DNA of 42,868 bases from an uncultured Bacteroidota bacterium (GTDB taxonomy: Bacteria; Bacteroidota; Bacteroidia; 2-12-FULL-35-15), in assembly GCA_903847205.1 (NCBI GenBank), contig CAINDA010000043.1, positions 1 to 42,868 of the forward strand. The letters are read 5' to 3'. The translations under genes were made by a program, and so were the position numbers. The notes beneath the pieces were generated by a model. The model made no database searches. It worked only from the letters and a program-made list of their open reading frames with translations, and was not told the origin of the DNA. Below, piece by piece: positions 16,759 to 25,932 of this stretch. Numbering within the stretch: the first letter of the stretch is position 1; each line of letters begins with the position of its first letter.

Positions 16759-17553
16759 ATGTCCTACATCCAAGCTTTTATTTTAGCAGTTATTGAAGGT
16801 ATTACCGAGTTTCTGCCTGTTTCATCAACCGGACACATGATCATTGCATCATCGGTCATGGGCATTGCTCATGCCCCGTTTACCAAGCTTTTTACAATTG
16901 TTATTCAGCTTGGTGCAATAGTTTCAGTGTTAATATTGTATTGGAAACGCTTTTTTCAAACTGTTGATTTTTATTTAAAACTCCTTACAGCATTTATTCC
17001 CGCAGTGGTTTTCGGGCTCCTATTTAGTAAAAAAATTGATGCCCTACTTGAAAACGCAGCTGTTGTAGGCCTTACACTCTTCTTAGGAGGTATTCTGTTT
17101 TTATTTCTGGATAAACTTTTTAATGACGAGGGGAAATCGGATTCTTCGCCGTCTTACCCTTCTGCCTTAAAAATAGGACTGTTCCAGGTAATTGCAATGA
17201 TTCCGGGCGTTTCGCGCTCAGCGGCCACTATTATCGGCGGTTTAACACAAAAATTAACAAGAAAAGCAGCAGCAGAGTTTTCCTTTTTTTTGGCTGTACC
17301 CACAATGTTTGCCGCTACTGCAAAAAAAATTTACGATTATTATAAAGCCGACGGGCTTGCTTTTGATTCCACGCAGATTAACTTATTAATTATCGGCAAT
17401 GTTGTTGCCTTTATTGTTGCTTTGATTGCAATTAAATCATTCATCGGATTTATTACCAAACACGGCTTCAAAGTTTTCGGTTATTACCGGATAGTAGTCG
17501 GCCTCACAATTCTTATTTTGTATTTTACCGGTTATCAGATTAGCATTTTATAA
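16759..17553 (+). CDS. uppP: undecaprenyl-diphosphatase
   Basis: A 264-residue polytopic membrane enzyme that dephosphorylates undecaprenyl pyrophosphate to recycle the lipid carrier for peptidoglycan and other glycans. Both signatures of the BacA/UppP family are present: [14 protein letters not shown] at residues 13-26 (catalytic Glu13, Glu17, His26) and [13 protein letters not shown]. About eight hydrophobic segments follow the family topology. truB starts one base after its stop, so they are co-transcribed. Confidence 0.97.
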   Translation: MSYIQAFILAVIEGITEFLPVSSTGHMIIASSVMGIAHAPFTKLFTIVIQLGAIVSVLILYWKRFFQTVDFYLKLLTAFIPAVVFGLLFSKKIDALLENAAVVGLTLFLGGILFLFLDKLFNDEGKSDSSPSYPSALKIGLFQVIAMIPGVSRSAATIIGGLTQKLTRKAAAEFSFFLAVPTMFAATAKKIYDYYKADGLAFDSTQINLLIIGNVVAFIVALIAIKSFIGFITKHGFKVFGYYRIVVGLTILILYFTGYQISIL

Positions 17554-17554
17554 A

Positions 17555-18271
17555 ATGCAGTCGAAGGATTTTAGAGCCGGAGAGGTTATTCTTATCAACA
17601 AACCTCTTACCTGGACGTCGTTTCAGGTGGTAAATAAAATGAAATGGCTAATAAAAAACCACCCCTCTCTTTTTGCCGACGGAAAAGGCGTTCAGCCTAA
17701 AATAGGCCACGCGGGCACTTTAGATCCCTTGGCAACAGGGCTATTGATAGTATGTACCGGTAAACAAACTAAAAACATTGAACAATATCAGGCACAAGAA
17801 AAAGAATACACCGGCACGTTTCACATCGGCGCAACAACTCCCTGCTATGATTTAGAAAAAGAGATAGACGCACATTATCCGACCTCACACATTACTAAAG
17901 AGTTGATTTATGCTGTGGCTGCAGGGTTCACAGGAAAACAGCAGCAAACACCGCCTTTATTTTCTGCGATTAAAATAGGAGGCAGAAGAGCCTATGACAT
18001 AGCCCGTGCGGGAGAAACGGCAGAAATAAAATCTAAGGAAATCGACATTACCGAATTTGAAATCACCCGTATCGCCCTGCCTGAAGTAGATTTCAGAGTA
18101 GTTTGCAGCAAAGGCACTTATATACGTTCTTTAGCCAGGGATTTCGGCCTGGCACTTAATAGCGGCGGCCACCTGACTGCTTTGTGCAGAACCCGCATCG
18201 GCACTTATAAATTAGGCGATGCAATAAGTATCGAAGACTTTGAAAAAACACTCATTAACATAAATAATTAA
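17555..18271 (+). CDS. truB: tRNA pseudouridine(55) synthase
   Basis: A 238-residue enzyme making the conserved pseudouridine-55 in the T loop of tRNAs. The catalytic Asp is residue 57 in GHAGTLDPLATGLL; VDFRVVCSKGTYIRSLARDFG and ALCRTRIGTYKL mark the C-terminal part. An N-terminal motif INKPLTWTSFQVVNKMK is typical. It lacks a PUA domain and so is a short bacterial form, usual in Bacteroidota. It follows uppP with one base between them. Confidence 0.96.
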   Translation: MQSKDFRAGEVILINKPLTWTSFQVVNKMKWLIKNHPSLFADGKGVQPKIGHAGTLDPLATGLLIVCTGKQTKNIEQYQAQEKEYTGTFHIGATTPCYDLEKEIDAHYPTSHITKELIYAVAAGFTGKQQQTPPLFSAIKIGGRRAYDIARAGETAEIKSKEIDITEFEITRIALPEVDFRVVCSKGTYIRSLARDFGLALNSGGHLTALCRTRIGTYKLGDAISIEDFEKTLININN

Positions 18272-18279
18272 GTTTTTTG

Positions 18280-18310
18280 TTGACATCGCCTCTTTATAGT
18301 AGTACTTTCG
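18280..18310 (+). promoter_or_regulatory. queA promoter
   Basis: TTGACA at 18280-18285 and TACTTTCG at 18303-18310 fit the Bacteroidota -33 TTG and -7 TAnnTTTG pattern with about 20 bases between TTG and TA and one mismatch in the -7 box. It lies in the 82-base gap between truB and queA, so queA can be transcribed on its own. Confidence 0.5.
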
Positions 18311-18353
18311 CGCCGCAAATTTTAATATTAATATTTAAAATCCCGTAAGATTT

Positions 18354-19403
18354 ATGAAACTTTCACAATTCAAATTTTCCCTTCCAAAAGAATTAATCGC
18401 TGAAACTCCTGCTAAAACGCGTGATGAAGCCAGACTGATGGTAATTCACCGTAAAACAGGAAAAATTGAGCACAAACATTTTAAGGATGTTTTAAGTTAT
18501 TTCGGCGACGGTGACTGCATGGTTTTAAATGACACCAAGGTTTTTCCGGCACGTATGTATGGCAACAAAGAAAAAACAGGTGCAAAAATTGAAGTTTTTT
18601 TACTTCGCGAATTAAACGCTGAAAGCCGTTTGTGGGATGTATTAGTTGATCCTGCCCGTAAAATCCGAATAGGCAACAAACTTTATTTCGGCGATGATGA
18701 TACATTGGTTGCTGAAGTAATTGATAACACTACTTCACGCGGGCGTACGCTGCGTTTTTTGTTTGACGGCTCTTATGATGATTTCCGCAAAACATTAAAC
18801 GACATGGGTGAAACACCGCTTCCTAAGTACATAAAACGCGCTCCTACCGAAGAAGATAAAGAACGTTATCAGACGGTCTATGCAAAAAATGAAGGTGCTG
18901 TTGCTGCTCCTACGGCAGGACTGCACTTCAGCCGCGAACTGATGAAAAGACTGGAATTAAAAGGTGTAAACTTTGCTAATGTTACATTACACATTGGTTT
19001 GGGAACCTTCCGCACTGTTGAAGTGGAAGATTTAACAAAACACAAAATGGATTCAGAACAGGTAATTATTACTGATAAAAATTGTGAAATTGTAAACAAA
19101 TCACGTGAAGCAAAAAAGAAAGTTTGCGTTGTAGGCACTACCACTATGCGTGCTGTTGAAACTTCTGTGAGCACTGATGGTTATTTGAAACCATATAATG
19201 GCTGGACAAACAAATTTATTTTTCCTCCCTATGATTTCAGCGTAGCAAATTGCATGATAACCAATTTCCATACTCCTGAGTCAACCTTATTTATGATGGT
19301 TTGCGCTTTCGGCGGCTATGATTTAATGGTAAAGGCTTATAAAGACGCGATAAAAGAAAAGTACCGCTTCTATACATACGGTGACGCAATGCTGATCCTT
19401 TAA
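18354..19403 (+). CDS. queA: S-adenosylmethionine:tRNA ribosyltransferase-isomerase
   Basis: A 349-residue enzyme that transfers and isomerises the ribose of S-adenosylmethionine onto 7-aminomethyl-7-deazaguanine at position 34 of tRNAs, the penultimate step to queuosine. Motifs: [22 protein letters not shown], the family signature [40 protein letters not shown], and [16 protein letters not shown]. Complete and of usual length. A terminator follows directly after the stop. Confidence 0.97.
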   Translation: MKLSQFKFSLPKELIAETPAKTRDEARLMVIHRKTGKIEHKHFKDVLSYFGDGDCMVLNDTKVFPARMYGNKEKTGAKIEVFLLRELNAESRLWDVLVDPARKIRIGNKLYFGDDDTLVAEVIDNTTSRGRTLRFLFDGSYDDFRKTLNDMGETPLPKYIKRAPTEEDKERYQTVYAKNEGAVAAPTAGLHFSRELMKRLELKGVNFANVTLHIGLGTFRTVEVEDLTKHKMDSEQVIITDKNCEIVNKSREAKKKVCVVGTTTMRAVETSVSTDGYLKPYNGWTNKFIFPPYDFSVANCMITNFHTPESTLFMMVCAFGGYDLMVKAYKDAIKEKYRFYTYGDAMLIL

Positions 19404-19415
19404 CAATCTCACTCA

Positions 19416-19447
19416 ATCCCCTCTCTTTGTGAGAGGGGATTTTTTTT
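19416..19447 (+). terminator. queA terminator, running into the ispD start
   Basis: ATCCCCTCTC at 19416-19425 pairs perfectly with GAGAGGGGAT at 19431-19440, followed by seven T. The T tract ends on the first TTG candidate of ispD at 19446. So ispD either depends on read-through or has a promoter inside or upstream of queA's end; the hairpin may also occlude the ribosome. Confidence 0.85.
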
Positions 19448-19457
19448 GAAAAAATTT

Positions 19458-20138
19458 TTGAAAAAATATATCATCATAGCTGCAGGAGGAAGAGGAACGC
19501 GCATGAACAGCGCAGTTCCGAAGCAGTTCATTGAACTGCTGGGCAAACCCATACTGATGCATACGATTGAAAAATTTGTTTCAGTAATTCCTGAAATAAA
19601 TATTGTGCTTGTGCTTTCAGCCGAATTTAAAAAAGAATGGGGCATACTCTGCAAAAAACATAAATTTAATATTCCGGTTCAATTGACTGAGGGCGGAGAA
19701 ACCCGATTTTATTCAGTAAAAAAAGGATTAGAACTTGTTCCTGAAAATTCATTGGTCGGAATACATGATGCCGCACGGCCTTTGGTAAACGGGCAGACTA
19801 TTATTAATGCTTTTGAAACTGCTTCGCAAAAAGGCAATGCCAGCCCTGCTATACCATTGAATGAATCCATACGCGAAGTAAAAAACAATACCAACAAAGC
19901 AGTTGACCGCAGCCTCTATTACTTCATTCAAACACCTCAATGTTTTCAATCAAACTTGCTAAAGAAGGCTTTTCTGCAGGAATACCGGCCCGAATTTACT
20001 GATGATGCAAGCGTACTGGAAGCGATTGGAGAAAAAATAAATTTGATTGATGGTAACCGGGAAAATATAAAAATCACTACCGCTCAGGATTTAATTATTG
20101 CAGAAGCACTCTTAAAAAATTCTAACAGCTTTTCATAA
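19458..20138 (+). CDS. ispD: 2-C-methyl-D-erythritol 4-phosphate cytidylyltransferase
   Basis: A 226-residue enzyme adding CMP to MEP in isoprenoid synthesis. It has the nucleotidyltransferase signature AAGGRGTRM-n7-PKQFIELLGKPILMHTIEKF, GGETRFYSVKKGL, and VGIHDAARPLV (metal-binding Asp). FTDDASVLEAIG lies near the C-terminus. No ATG precedes the catalytic motif. TTG at 19446 and at 19458 are both possible, and 19458 gives M-KKYIIIAAGGRG, exactly where homologues begin. The queA terminator lies directly upstream. Confidence 0.95.
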   Translation: MKKYIIIAAGGRGTRMNSAVPKQFIELLGKPILMHTIEKFVSVIPEINIVLVLSAEFKKEWGILCKKHKFNIPVQLTEGGETRFYSVKKGLELVPENSLVGIHDAARPLVNGQTIINAFETASQKGNASPAIPLNESIREVKNNTNKAVDRSLYYFIQTPQCFQSNLLKKAFLQEYRPEFTDDASVLEAIGEKINLIDGNRENIKITTAQDLIIAEALLKNSNSFS

Positions 20139-20170
20139 AATCATCATGCCTGAAACACTATCGCAGGTAT

Positions 20171-21406
20171 TTACACCAGCTTAACAACTTCTGTTTTTCC
20201 CGAAATAGTTAAGCCTTCAATATTTTTCAGAAGATTCAATCCCGGCCTTTTTCCTTTTTCGATAGTACCCAGCTGTGTAAAGCCTAAAAAATCTGCACCG
20301 TTTTTTGCTCCCCATGTAAGCAGTGTATGAAGCGGAATTTGAGGATAATATTTTGCTATTGTTTTTAATTCATCCAAAACAGATAAACTCCAATTAGACG
20401 CTAAGCTGTCTGTACCGATGGTTACAAGAACATTCGCTTCAATGAAATAATTATAGTCCGGTAATTTATTTTCGATATACAAATTTGCATTTGGGCTGGT
20501 GCACCAATAAAGGATTTCGGATTTTTCATTTTGGTTTTGATTCTTGATTCTTAATTCTTGGTTCCTCATTTTAGTCTCAGCCCAATCAATATCCTCTTTA
20601 GAAGTAAAAGTATTATGAACGAGCAGAAGCTTGTAAGCACCCATCAAACAAGGCAATGTTGATTTTAAAGAATTAAACCCTGTATTCCGCAGTAAATCTG
20701 TATTTATACCCATTTTTTTAAATGCCTCATACATCAATCCCGATTTCGAAATAAATAACTCGCTTTCCGTTTCGCTTTCCTGATTGTGAATACTTAAAAT
20801 ACTTTTGTTTTCAATTGCATAGTCATTAATCAGATGCAGTAATTTTTCTGAAACGGTGTATGGAGCATGGGGTACAATGGATGAAGGAAGATGCAGGTTA
20901 GAAGTTTCAAGTTCCTGAAGCTGTTGTTTTAAAACAAGCGCATTTTTAAAAACTTCATCGGCCTTACCGGGGTTCAAATCAAAAATTTCAATAAATGTAT
21001 GATACAATAAATTACCCTTTGCTTTTTGCTTGAAAGTACTGTTATTATTGGAAATGTCGCCAACCGCAGCAATTCCGTTTCTTATCATTTCCGCTTCAGC
21101 CTCTTCAATAGCCTGTTGTATCATCTCTTCAGTAGAACTGGAGCGTTTAGAAATGATTTCTTTTATAAAGCCTGTCATTCCTAACTTTTCTGGCATCTGA
21201 GAGCGCATGCCGGAAAGCTCCAGGTGGCAGTGCGTGTTTACAAATCCAGGACAGATGATCCCTTTGTAATATTCGATTTCCGGTTTTCGATCTCCGTTTC
21301 CGGATTCAACATTTAGTATTAATCCCGCATCATCAATGGTAATTATGCCATTTTTTACGGGCTCCGAAGAAAGGGGGAAAATATAATCTGCAGAAATTCT
21401 TCGCAT
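20171..21406 (-). CDS. amidohydrolase, aminofutalosine/cytosine deaminase-like
   Basis: A 411-residue metal-dependent TIM-barrel hydrolase. Metal and active-site motifs are in order: GFVNTHCHLELSG (HxH), SSIVPHAPYTVSEKLL, SIHNQESETESE, LLVHNTFTS, and VTIGTDSLASNWSLSVLDEL (catalytic Asp). This set is that of the S-adenosylhomocysteine/adenosine-type deaminases, and the Bacteroidota branch is often linked to aminodeoxyfutalosine deamination in menaquinone synthesis. The exact substrate is not readable from the sequence. Around residue 280-295 there is an odd stretch, MRNQELRIKNQNQNE, encoded by 7-base tandem repeats. The gene converges on ispD and diverges from rlmN. Confidence 0.85.
   Translation of the reverse strand: MRRISADYIFPLSSEPVKNGIITIDDAGLILNVESGNGDRKPEIEYYKGIICPGFVNTHCHLELSGMRSQMPEKLGMTGFIKEIISKRSSSTEEMIQQAIEEAEAEMIRNGIAAVGDISNNNSTFKQKAKGNLLYHTFIEIFDLNPGKADEVFKNALVLKQQLQELETSNLHLPSSIVPHAPYTVSEKLLHLINDYAIENKSILSIHNQESETESELFISKSGLMYEAFKKMGINTDLLRNTGFNSLKSTLPCLMGAYKLLLVHNTFTSKEDIDWAETKMRNQELRIKNQNQNEKSEILYWCTSPNANLYIENKLPDYNYFIEANVLVTIGTDSLASNWSLSVLDELKTIAKYYPQIPLHTLLTWGAKNGADFLGFTQLGTIEKGKRPGLNLLKNIEGLTISGKTEVVKLV
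20538..20565. repeat. 7-base tandem repeat inside the amidohydrolase gene
   Basis: Four consecutive heptamers: TGATTCT, TGATTCT, TAATTCT, TGGTTCC, with a related TTGGTTT just before them. Seven is not a multiple of three, so a change in copy number would shift the frame. The encoded residues form an insertion before the YWCTSPNANLY strand. Confidence 0.7.
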
Positions 21407-21553
21407 AATTTATTTTTTAATCAGAGCGAAATTACAATAAAATTCATCCAAATTTTTCATAGAAACTTCGGAAGATGGATGTTTTCATTATTCGTACCTT
21501 TACACGCTCCATAGGAGCAGATACTGTTTGTATATTCCTAAAAAATAAATTAA

Positions 21554-22603
21554 TTGCAGCAAAAAAAAGACATACGCGCACTTTCACTCGAAGAACTGAA
21601 AACCATTTTCACCGAAAATGGCGATAAGGCATTTCGTGCGAAGCAGGTTTATGAATGGCTTTGGAAAAAGTCCGCAAGGACGTTTGACGAGATGACTAAT
21701 CTTTCAAAAAACACACGCGAATTTCTTAATGCTCATTTTGTGATCAATGCTGTATCTATTGATACCATGCAGGTAAGCAGCGACCGTACTATTAAAAACG
21801 CGTTCAAACTTTTTGACGGCAAAATTGTTGAAGGAGTGCTTATTCCAAGCAACACGCGCATGACAGCCTGCATATCATCTCAGGTAGGATGCAGCCTGAC
21901 CTGTAAATTCTGCGCTACCGGCCGTTTGGAGCGTCTTAGAAATTTGAATGCTGATGAAATTTACGACCAGGTTGTTTTAATAAAAAATCAGGCAGAAGAA
22001 AAATATCAGACTCCTCTTACAAACATTGTTTATATGGGAATGGGTGAACCGCTTCTCAACTATAATAATGTAATGGATTCTATCCAAAAAATAACATCGC
22101 CTGAAGGCTTAAACTTGTCACCTCAGCGTATTACTGTCAGCACTGCAGGCGTTGCAAAGATGATTAAAAAACTGGGCGACGACGGCGTTAAATTTAATTT
22201 AGCTTTATCATTACATGCTGCCAATGACCAGAAGCGGAATAAAATTATGCCTTTGAACGAAACCAATACACTGGAAGTATTAGCAGATGCATTAAAATAT
22301 TTTTACGAAAAAACAGGAACCCGTGTAACATACGAATATATTGTTTTTAAAGACTTTAACGATACGCTTGAAGATGCAGCAGAACTTGCAGCTTTCTGCA
22401 GGCATATCCCCTGCAAATTAAATATTATTGAATATAATCCCATTGAGGACGGCGAATTCCAGCAGACAACCCCTCAGCGGTTAGATTCATTTGTGAATTT
22501 TTTAGAGAGCAGGAATATTATTGTAAATGTGCGCAGAAGCAGAGGTAAAGATATTGATGCTGCATGCGGACAGCTTGCTAATAAAAATAAAATTTCTTCA
22601 TGA
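21554..22603 (+). CDS. rlmN: dual-specificity 23S rRNA (A2503)/tRNA (A37) methyltransferase
   Basis: A 349-residue radical SAM enzyme that methylates C2 of adenosine in 23S rRNA and some tRNAs. The [4Fe-4S] motif CSLTCKFC is preceded by ACISSQVG, and the accessory Cys lie near the C-terminus (DIDAACGQL) as required for the methyl-transfer mechanism. YMGMGEPLLNYNNV and SLHAANDQKRNKIMP are further marks. The only start that keeps the N-terminal helical domain is a TTG at 21554, preceded directly by an in-frame TAA. TACCTTTA at 21495-21502 resembles a -7 element. Its stop overlaps the next ATG. Confidence 0.96.
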   Translation: MQQKKDIRALSLEELKTIFTENGDKAFRAKQVYEWLWKKSARTFDEMTNLSKNTREFLNAHFVINAVSIDTMQVSSDRTIKNAFKLFDGKIVEGVLIPSNTRMTACISSQVGCSLTCKFCATGRLERLRNLNADEIYDQVVLIKNQAEEKYQTPLTNIVYMGMGEPLLNYNNVMDSIQKITSPEGLNLSPQRITVSTAGVAKMIKKLGDDGVKFNLALSLHAANDQKRNKIMPLNETNTLEVLADALKYFYEKTGTRVTYEYIVFKDFNDTLEDAAELAAFCRHIPCKLNIIEYNPIEDGEFQQTTPQRLDSFVNFLESRNIIVNVRRSRGKDIDAACGQLANKNKISS

Positions 22604-23571
22604 CAGTAAACGAAATAAAAGCACCGATAGCTGCTGAAATGGCAGCGTTTGAGTTGAAGTTTAAATCTTCAATGAAAAGTTCAGTACCCCTGCTTGATAA
22701 AATAACCCGTTACATTGTGAAACGCAAAGGCAAGCAGATGCGTCCGATGTTTGTATTTTTATCCGCTAAGATGTGCGGCGAAATGAATGATTCTACTTAC
22801 CGCGCCGCATCACTGATTGAACTCCTTCACACGGCAACGCTTGTACATGATGATGTTGTTGATGATTCAAATGAGCGCAGAGGTTTTTTCTCGGTAAACG
22901 CACTTTGGAAAAACAAAATTGCAGTATTGGTTGGTGATTTTCTATTGTCGAGAGGCCTGCTGCTTTCTATTGATAACAAGGATTTCCATTTACTAGGCCT
23001 TGTTTCAAATGCTGTCCGTGAAATGAGCGAAGGTGAATTATTGCAGATTGAAAAAGCGCGAAAATTAGATATCGACGAGGCTGTTTACTTTGATATCATC
23101 CGTAAAAAAACTGCATCTCTTGTTGCATCCTGCTGTGCCTGCGGGGCAGCTTCAGTTACAAATGATGAAAAAATAATTGAGCAGATGAAAGCCTTTGGAG
23201 AGGCTGTGGGCATTGCCTTTCAGATCAAAGACGACTTGTTTGATTATAGCGGCGATACTTCTATCGGCAAACCTACCGGCATTGATATCAAAGAAAAGAA
23301 GATGACACTGCCCCTGATTTATACGCTGAACAATGCATCCTTTTTTGATAAACGAAGCATCATAAATATTGTAAAAAACAATAACAATGATCCTAAAAAA
23401 GTATCTGAGGTGATTGATTTTGTTGTAAAAAGCGGAGGCATTCAATATGCCGAAAGCCGGATGACCGAATATAAAACCAAGGCTTTAAACATACTTGAAA
23501 CGTTTCCCGACAGTGCTTCAAAAACATCTTTAAGGGAATTGGTTAAATATACAACCGAGCGAAAAAATTAA
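22600..23571 (+). CDS. polyprenyl diphosphate synthase (class 1)
   Basis: A 323-residue all-helical prenyltransferase that condenses isopentenyl diphosphate onto allylic diphosphates, probably making the quinone side chain. The first aspartate-rich motif is LVHDDVVDDSNERRG and the second is FQIKDDLFDYSGD. GKQMRPMFVFLSAKM and VLVGDFLLSRG are also characteristic. The ATG overlaps the rlmN stop (ATGA), so the two genes are translationally coupled. Product chain length cannot be told from the sequence; octaprenyl or similar synthases of Bacteroidota are the nearest match. Confidence 0.92.
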   Translation: MTVNEIKAPIAAEMAAFELKFKSSMKSSVPLLDKITRYIVKRKGKQMRPMFVFLSAKMCGEMNDSTYRAASLIELLHTATLVHDDVVDDSNERRGFFSVNALWKNKIAVLVGDFLLSRGLLLSIDNKDFHLLGLVSNAVREMSEGELLQIEKARKLDIDEAVYFDIIRKKTASLVASCCACGAASVTNDEKIIEQMKAFGEAVGIAFQIKDDLFDYSGDTSIGKPTGIDIKEKKMTLPLIYTLNNASFFDKRSIINIVKNNNNDPKKVSEVIDFVVKSGGIQYAESRMTEYKTKALNILETFPDSASKTSLRELVKYTTERKN

Positions 23572-23637
23572 TTCACCTCTCTCTGTCCTTTATTAAAGGG
23601 CAGACGACGGGTAAACTGAAAGTAAATTTAAAATCTG

Positions 23638-24063
23638 ATGAAACACTTCTTTTTCTTACTGCTCATTCCGGTTTTACTTTTGGCTTGTAATAACCAATCA
23701 TCCGATAAAACAGGAAATAAAAGTTTACAGCGTGATACAATTAAAACTGATTTTATTTTCGCTCAAAAAAAAGACACCCTTATTCAAAATGGAGAATACA
23801 TAAAATATTACAAAGCCGGCAAAATAGAAATGCAGGGAGTGATGAAAGACGGCAAGCGCAGCGGTACCTGGAAAAGCTGGTATGAAAATGGTATGCTTTG
23901 GAGCGAAACAGAATATGTAAATGGAAAACGAAACGGCAAATCTGTTAACTGGTACGAGAATGGCAAAAAACGTTATGACGGTTTTTATACTAATGATAAG
24001 GAAAGCGGTAAATGGATTTTTTCAGATGAAAACGGGAAAGAGCAGTACACAAAAAATTATTGA
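23638..24063 (+). CDS. YwqK/MORN-repeat lipoprotein
   Basis: A 141-residue lipoprotein: signal peptide MKHFFFLLLIPVLLLAC with the lipobox Cys at residue 17. The mature part carries four 22-23 residue MORN-like repeats with the pattern G-x-Y-x-x-Y-Y-x-x-G-K (NGEYIKYYKAGK, KRSGTWKSWYENG, KRNGKSVNWYENGK, KESGKWIFSDENGK). Such proteins are often annotated as YwqK-family antitoxins, but the lipoprotein signal makes an extracytoplasmic role more likely. No toxin partner is next to it. The substrate or partner is unknown. Confidence 0.8.
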   Translation: MKHFFFLLLIPVLLLACNNQSSDKTGNKSLQRDTIKTDFIFAQKKDTLIQNGEYIKYYKAGKIEMQGVMKDGKRSGTWKSWYENGMLWSETEYVNGKRNGKSVNWYENGKKRYDGFYTNDKESGKWIFSDENGKEQYTKNY

Positions 24064-24257
24064 TGTTACATTTGAATATCTACTATGATACTTCTGATAT
24101 TCTCAAAATAACTGTAAATGAAAACTGCTGGAATTCTTTTAAAAATTAAAATTCATGAAACAGAATGTCTTCAGAAAGTATGGCTATATTTGTGCAATAA
24201 ATTTCAGAATTAAAAAAACCTAAAAACAAAATCAGATTCTGGATAAAGAAATATTTA

Positions 24258-24289
24258 TTGCAAATTAATTTTAATCGGCATAAACTTTG
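24258..24289 (+). promoter_or_regulatory. putative promoter of the YceI operon
   Basis: TTG at 24258-24260 and AAACTTTG at 24282-24289 lie 21 bases apart and resemble the -33 and -7 pair, with one mismatch in TAnnTTTG. The start codon is 36 bases further on. A second exact -7 match (TATATTTG) is at 24185-24192. Confidence 0.35.
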
Positions 24290-24324
24290 CCAAGTATTTT
24301 TTACTAATTTTAAAAAACAAGAAC

Positions 24325-24873
24325 ATGAAAAAAACAATTTTATTTACAATAGCCGCTGCTTTCAGCACAGGTGCGTTCGCTCAAATTTATATGACAAAAA
24401 GCTGCGACATCTCTTTCTTTTCAAAAACACCTGTTGAAGATATAGATGCAGTTAATAAAGCTGCAAAGACTATGCTTAACACCTCTACCGGTGATGTTCA
24501 GATAAAAATTGTAATGACAGCTTTTGTTTTTGTAAAACCATTAATGCAGGAACACTTTAACGAGAATTATGTTGAAAGCGAAAAATTCCCAAACGCTATT
24601 TTCAAAGGCAAGATAAACGAAAAAGTTGATTATAAAAAAGACGGCTTATATAAGGTAACTGTTACCGGAAAACTCTCTATTCATGGTGTAGAAAATGACG
24701 CAACAATTCCCGGTACACTTAGCGTTGATGGAGGACAAATTACTTTATCGTCAACCTTTAAAGTTAAATTTGCAGATTATAAAGTAGTTATTCCCAGCCT
24801 TTACTCAGGAGTTATTCCGCCGGACACCGAAGTTAAGCTGAGTGCAGTTCTTATACCATACAAAAAAGATTAA
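24325..24873 (+). CDS. YceI family periplasmic lipocalin-like protein
   Basis: A 182-residue protein with a Sec signal peptide (MKKTILFTIAAAFSTGAFA). The remainder has the YceI pattern: SCDISFFSKTPVEDIDAVN, FVFVKPLMQEHFNENYVESEKFPNAIFKG, VTGKLSIHGVENDATIPGTL, and a final FKVKFADYKVVIPS. YceI proteins bind isoprenoid or other lipophilic molecules in the periplasm. A DUF5777 outer-membrane gene starts seven bases downstream, so the pair is one operon. Confidence 0.9.
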   Translation: MKKTILFTIAAAFSTGAFAQIYMTKSCDISFFSKTPVEDIDAVNKAAKTMLNTSTGDVQIKIVMTAFVFVKPLMQEHFNENYVESEKFPNAIFKGKINEKVDYKKDGLYKVTVTGKLSIHGVENDATIPGTLSVDGGQITLSSTFKVKFADYKVVIPSLYSGVIPPDTEVKLSAVLIPYKKD

Positions 24874-24879
24874 AAAAAC

Positions 24880-25869
24880 ATGATGACAATTTCTAAAAAA
24901 GCAGCTTCGCTATTTATTTTAGCTGCATCTGGCTTAAGTGCTTTCGCACAAGATGATATGTTAAAACTTCTTGATGAAGGCGGAGGGCCTAAAACTCACG
25001 AAAAAGTGATGGCCACTTTCAAGGAATCAAAAATTATTAATGGCCAGACGATAGAAACCGCAAAAGCTAAAACAATGGCCTTTAATATTTCCCACCTTTT
25101 TGGAAATATAGGGGTTATGAGCAATGGCGGTGTTCACTCACTTTACGGATTAGATAATGTTTCCGATATACGCCTCGGGTTTGATTTTGGTATTACCAAT
25201 AACTTAACTTTAGGATTCGGACGAAGCAAACAATCTGAAATGCTTGACGGATTGGTTAAATACCGCTTTCTTACACAGACTACCGATAATCATGTACCAA
25301 TTTCTCTGGCTTTTTACGGCGATATGAGCTACAACCCGCAGCTTCCTGCCCAGTTTTACAATGGTGTTGATGCATCTGCCGGGATGGCAAAAAACGACCT
25401 TCAGCGCGTTTCTTATATGAGCCAATTAATTATTGCACGTAAATTCGGATGGCGTTTGTCAATGGAATTGTTACCTACTTATCAGCATCGCAATTTTGTA
25501 CTTGCAGCTATTAATCCCACGAACGGCGGAGCAGAAACGAATGATTTACTTTCAATGGGCGGAGGTTTTCGTTTTAAACTCACTACACGGGTAGCAATTA
25601 TAGCCGATTATTATTATACGTTTTCAAAATACCGCACTAATAACACTGTACTTCCTTATTATAATCCTTTAGCTGTTGGTTTAGAAATAGAAACAGGCGG
25701 ACATGTGTTTCACTTTAATTTCACGAATGCCTCAGGACTTATCGAAAACAATTATATCGCAAAGACTACTGACAGCTGGCTGAAAGGCGGATTTAAATTC
25801 GGTTTTAATATCTCCAGACCCTTTAACTTAACTCACAAAAAAGAAGAAGCTGCACGTAAAAAAGGCTAA
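24880..25869 (+). CDS. DUF5777 family beta-barrel protein
   Basis: A 329-residue protein with a signal peptide ending SGLSAFA-QDD. The body has alternating beta strands ending in aromatic residues (DIRLGFDFGITNNLTLGFGRSK, VAIIADYYYTFSKYRTN, HVFHFNFTNASGL, LKGGFKFGFNISRPF), as in outer-membrane barrels. This is the DUF5777 pattern, which in Bacteroidota often sits next to YceI and heme- or cytochrome-related genes. Start: ATG-ATG at 24880/24883, either may be used. Function unknown; transport or lipid-linked partner of YceI is plausible. Confidence 0.85.
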   Translation: MMTISKKAASLFILAASGLSAFAQDDMLKLLDEGGGPKTHEKVMATFKESKIINGQTIETAKAKTMAFNISHLFGNIGVMSNGGVHSLYGLDNVSDIRLGFDFGITNNLTLGFGRSKQSEMLDGLVKYRFLTQTTDNHVPISLAFYGDMSYNPQLPAQFYNGVDASAGMAKNDLQRVSYMSQLIIARKFGWRLSMELLPTYQHRNFVLAAINPTNGGAETNDLLSMGGGFRFKLTTRVAIIADYYYTFSKYRTNNTVLPYYNPLAVGLEIETGGHVFHFNFTNASGLIENNYIAKTTDSWLKGGFKFGFNISRPFNLTHKKEEAARKKG

Positions 25870-25896
25870 CATTAATTATTCTCATTTATATTGCAA

Positions 25897-25932
25897 AAGA
25901 GGCGTTCATAACGGAACGCCTCTTTTTTTTAA
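25897..25932. terminator. terminator of the YceI-DUF5777 operon
   Basis: AAGAGGCGTTC at 25897-25907 pairs perfectly with GAACGCCTCTT at 25914-25924 around a 6-base loop, followed by eight T. It also lies downstream of glycyl-tRNA synthetase on the other strand and overlaps its last codon region. Confidence 0.85.
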
